Assembly: GCA_964443325.1 (NCBI GenBank)
Contig: CAYUCL010000063.1
Span: 1-7,320 of the forward strand
Reading direction: 5' to 3'
From: DAOUVR01 sp034430535
Lineage (GTDB): Bacteria > Chloroflexota > Dehalococcoidia > E44-bin15
DNA: 7,320 nt
The first letter of the stretch is position 1. Every line of letters starts with the position of its first letter. Below the pieces are notes generated by a model that was not told where the DNA came from, made no database searches, and saw only the letters and a program-made list of their open reading frames with translations. Below are positions 5,860-7,320 of the stretch, piece by piece. A program made the position numbers and the translations under genes.

Positions 5860-6669
5860 ATGTTGGTAATTGGCGAAAGAATCAATGCATCGAACAAGTC
5901 CGTGGGACAGGCTATAGCTAACAAAGACGAGGAATTCCTAGCGAACCTTGCCAAATCTCAGGCCAATGCTGGGGCTGATTCCATCGACGTAAATGCTGGT
6001 GTTGGCCGGGATATCAGGGAAAACGCCACAGCTACAATGGAGTGGCTGATAGAGGTGGTGCAAGGAGCCACCGACAGGCCCCTTGTCATTGACAGCGATG
6101 ACCCGGATATTATACAGGCTGCCCTGCGCAAATATCGTGGTGACACGGCAATGATCAACTCAGTCAATGCCGAGCCCGAGAGACTAGAAATTATCGGTCG
6201 TTTTGCAGCAGATCACCAAACATCGCTGGTTGCTCTAGTTACAGGAGAAGGGGGCATACCTGGCACTGTTGAGGAGAGGCTGGCCGCCAGTGAACTGATA
6301 ATGACGCACCTGGCTAGGCTGGGCGTCAAGGAGGAGCAGGTATTCTTTGACCCCCTGGTGATCCCTATTTCTGTGGATTCTAGTCAAGCGATTATTACGC
6401 TAAAGACTATCGAGCAGATTAAGTCCCGTTATCCAGCCGCTAAGACTGTTGCGGGGCTTAGCAACATTTCATTTGGCCTACCCAGTAGAGCTTTGATTAA
6501 CCGAGCATTTCTGCTGATGGCAGCCTATGCCGGGCTAGACGCTGCAATCCTGGACCCCCTCGACGCTAAATTGATGAGCTTGGTCAAGGTTGCCGATTTG
6601 CTAACTGGAAAAGATATCGCATGTAAAGGATTCATCAGGGCTCACAGGAAGGGTATCCTGGTAGATTAA
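5860..6669 (+). CDS. Methyltetrahydrofolate:corrinoid methyltransferase (AcsE/MtgA/MtrH-like, pterin-binding)
   Basis: This 269-residue protein closely resembles AcsE of Moorella in length and motif order. It transfers methyl groups between tetrahydrofolate and the cobalt of a corrinoid protein. The start MLVIGERINAS is diagnostic. The pterin-contacting residues line up by eye: Asp78 in VIDSDD, Asn100 in AMINSVNAE, Asp164 in FFDPLVIP, and Asn202 in GLSNISFGLP, followed by RALINRAFLLMA and GLDAAILDP. This is a single TIM barrel, cytoplasmic. In known glycine-betaine and proline-betaine systems the same family (MtgA, MtqA) accepts the methyl from the corrinoid protein and makes 5-methyltetrahydrofolate for energy or carbon metabolism. 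The position 14 bases after one MttB-family gene and 55 before another favours that direction here. AAGGTGA lies 6 bases before the ATG. A role as AcsE proper in the Wood-Ljungdahl pathway is less likely, because no CO dehydrogenase genes are present in the window. Confidence 0.93.
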   Translation: MLVIGERINASNKSVGQAIANKDEEFLANLAKSQANAGADSIDVNAGVGRDIRENATATMEWLIEVVQGATDRPLVIDSDDPDIIQAALRKYRGDTAMINSVNAEPERLEIIGRFAADHQTSLVALVTGEGGIPGTVEERLAASELIMTHLARLGVKEEQVFFDPLVIPISVDSSQAIITLKTIEQIKSRYPAAKTVAGLSNISFGLPSRALINRAFLLMAAYAGLDAAILDPLDAKLMSLVKVADLLTGKDIACKGFIRAHRKGILVD

Positions 6670-6724
6670 AGTAAATGCTATGTCGTTACAACATCAATTG
6701 ATAGTTTAGCTTAGGAGGGAGAAA

Positions 6725-7320
6725 ATGCCTAGAGAAGGAATTCTAATTGATACACCCTATGAAAGGATGAACAAGGAGCAAGTAACACGGATTCACCAGG
6801 CCTCTATAGAGATCTTGACTGATCCTGGGTTGATGTGTTTCAACAAAGAAGCTGCGGAAATGTTCCATAGCAACGGAGCTGAGGTTACGACGGTTTCCCC
6901 CAGTGACCTTCCTTGCTGGCATATTAAAATCCCGGAGAAACTTGTAACCGATGCCATCGAGAGTGCGCCTAAGACAGTCAAATTGGGCGCAAGGAATCCA
7001 GATAATACCCTAATAATGAAGGGTGACGAGCCAAGGGTGTACTTTGTTTCTGGCTCAGAGACTAATATATGGCTAGACGTTGACTTTCCGACTTATATCA
7101 AGAAATCCGACCCTAATACTGAGATTCAGGTGCCAGAATTTCACCCGCGACGTGCGACAGTCGCCGATCTGTGCCAGTCAGCACATGTCTGTGAACACTT
7201 GGACACTCTGGATGCCTATATCCGTACCGTAAATATCCAAGACAAAGACATTACAGAAGATAATAAAGATGTCAACAAGTTCTTCGCCTCCTTGAACAAC
7301 ACCACCAAGCACTTTATGGC
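6725..7320 (+). CDS. Second MttB-family methyltransferase, 3' end beyond the window
   Basis: An ATG preceded by AGGAGG (6713-6718, 6-base spacing) opens a frame that stays open to the window edge: 198 complete codons and two bases. It is a paralogue of the MttB-family gene at 4409. Shared landmarks are MNKEQVTRIHQASIEIL (15-31), KIPEKLVTDAIESAPKTVKLGAR (68-90), RVY (104-106), RRAT (142-145) and VNKFFASLNNTTKHFM (183-198). Overall similarity is modest, and this protein has about 17 extra residues between RVY and RRAT compared with its neighbour. It belongs to the same operon and should act on a corrinoid protein too, probably with another substrate. Whether it contains pyrrolysine cannot be judged, because the relevant C-terminal region is missing; the visible part has no in-frame stop. 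It has no signal peptide. Confidence 0.88.
   Translation, partial: MPREGILIDTPYERMNKEQVTRIHQASIEILTDPGLMCFNKEAAEMFHSNGAEVTTVSPSDLPCWHIKIPEKLVTDAIESAPKTVKLGARNPDNTLIMKGDEPRVYFVSGSETNIWLDVDFPTYIKKSDPNTEIQVPEFHPRRATVADLCQSAHVCEHLDTLDAYIRTVNIQDKDITEDNKDVNKFFASLNNTTKHFM

Noticed and set aside
1..7320. tRNA or rRNA genes, CRISPR arrays, insertion sequences
   Set aside because: I saw no cloverleaf with a T-arm GTTCRA core, no rRNA landmarks, no regularly spaced repeats and no transposase-like frame.

Overview
The window looks like chromosomal DNA from an anaerobic bacterium with strong Shine-Dalgarno signals and at least one sigma70-like promoter. The gene content (corrinoid-dependent methyl transfer to tetrahydrofolate, an Fe-S/flavin enoate-reductase-type protein, an enoyl-CoA hydratase-fold protein) suits an acetogen-like or syntrophic anaerobe. 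Desulfobacterota, Bacillota and Chloroflexota are all possible, and the sequence alone does not decide between them.

Left part, minus strand (5-2960): two genes that probably form one transcription unit. They are read from right to left: an enoyl-CoA hydratase/isomerase-family protein (2163-2960), a 175-base gap without a convincing terminator, then a 660-residue 2,4-dienoyl-CoA reductase/old-yellow-enzyme-type flavoprotein with a four-Cys iron-sulfur motif (5-1987). Both keep the fold signatures of their families, but by my alignment both lack residues that are catalytic in the best-known members.

Middle (2961-3723): 763 bases without a convincing gene, between divergently transcribed units. 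It holds a good plus-strand promoter (TTGACA at 3286), then a leader of roughly 400 bases rich in inverted repeats. These include a perfect 19-base palindrome, a 9-bp hairpin, two mutually exclusive short hairpins, and a 10-bp long-range stem enclosing about 80 bases shortly before the first plus-strand gene.

Right part, plus strand (3724-7320): a tightly packed operon for corrinoid-dependent demethylation. In order: a stand-alone protein resembling the S-adenosylmethionine-binding activation domain of methionine synthase (3724-4407), a non-pyrrolysine MttB-family methyltransferase (4409-5845), a methyltetrahydrofolate:corrinoid methyltransferase of the AcsE/MtgA type (5860-6669), and a second, divergent MttB-family gene cut off by the window end (6725-7320).

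Proposed flow: an MttB-type enzyme moves a methyl group from a (probably quaternary) amine to a corrinoid protein. The AcsE/MtgA-type enzyme then passes it to tetrahydrofolate, and the activation-domain protein rescues oxidised Co(II) corrinoid by reductive methylation with S-adenosylmethionine. The cognate corrinoid protein is not in the window and may lie downstream. The true methyl donor cannot be read from the sequence.
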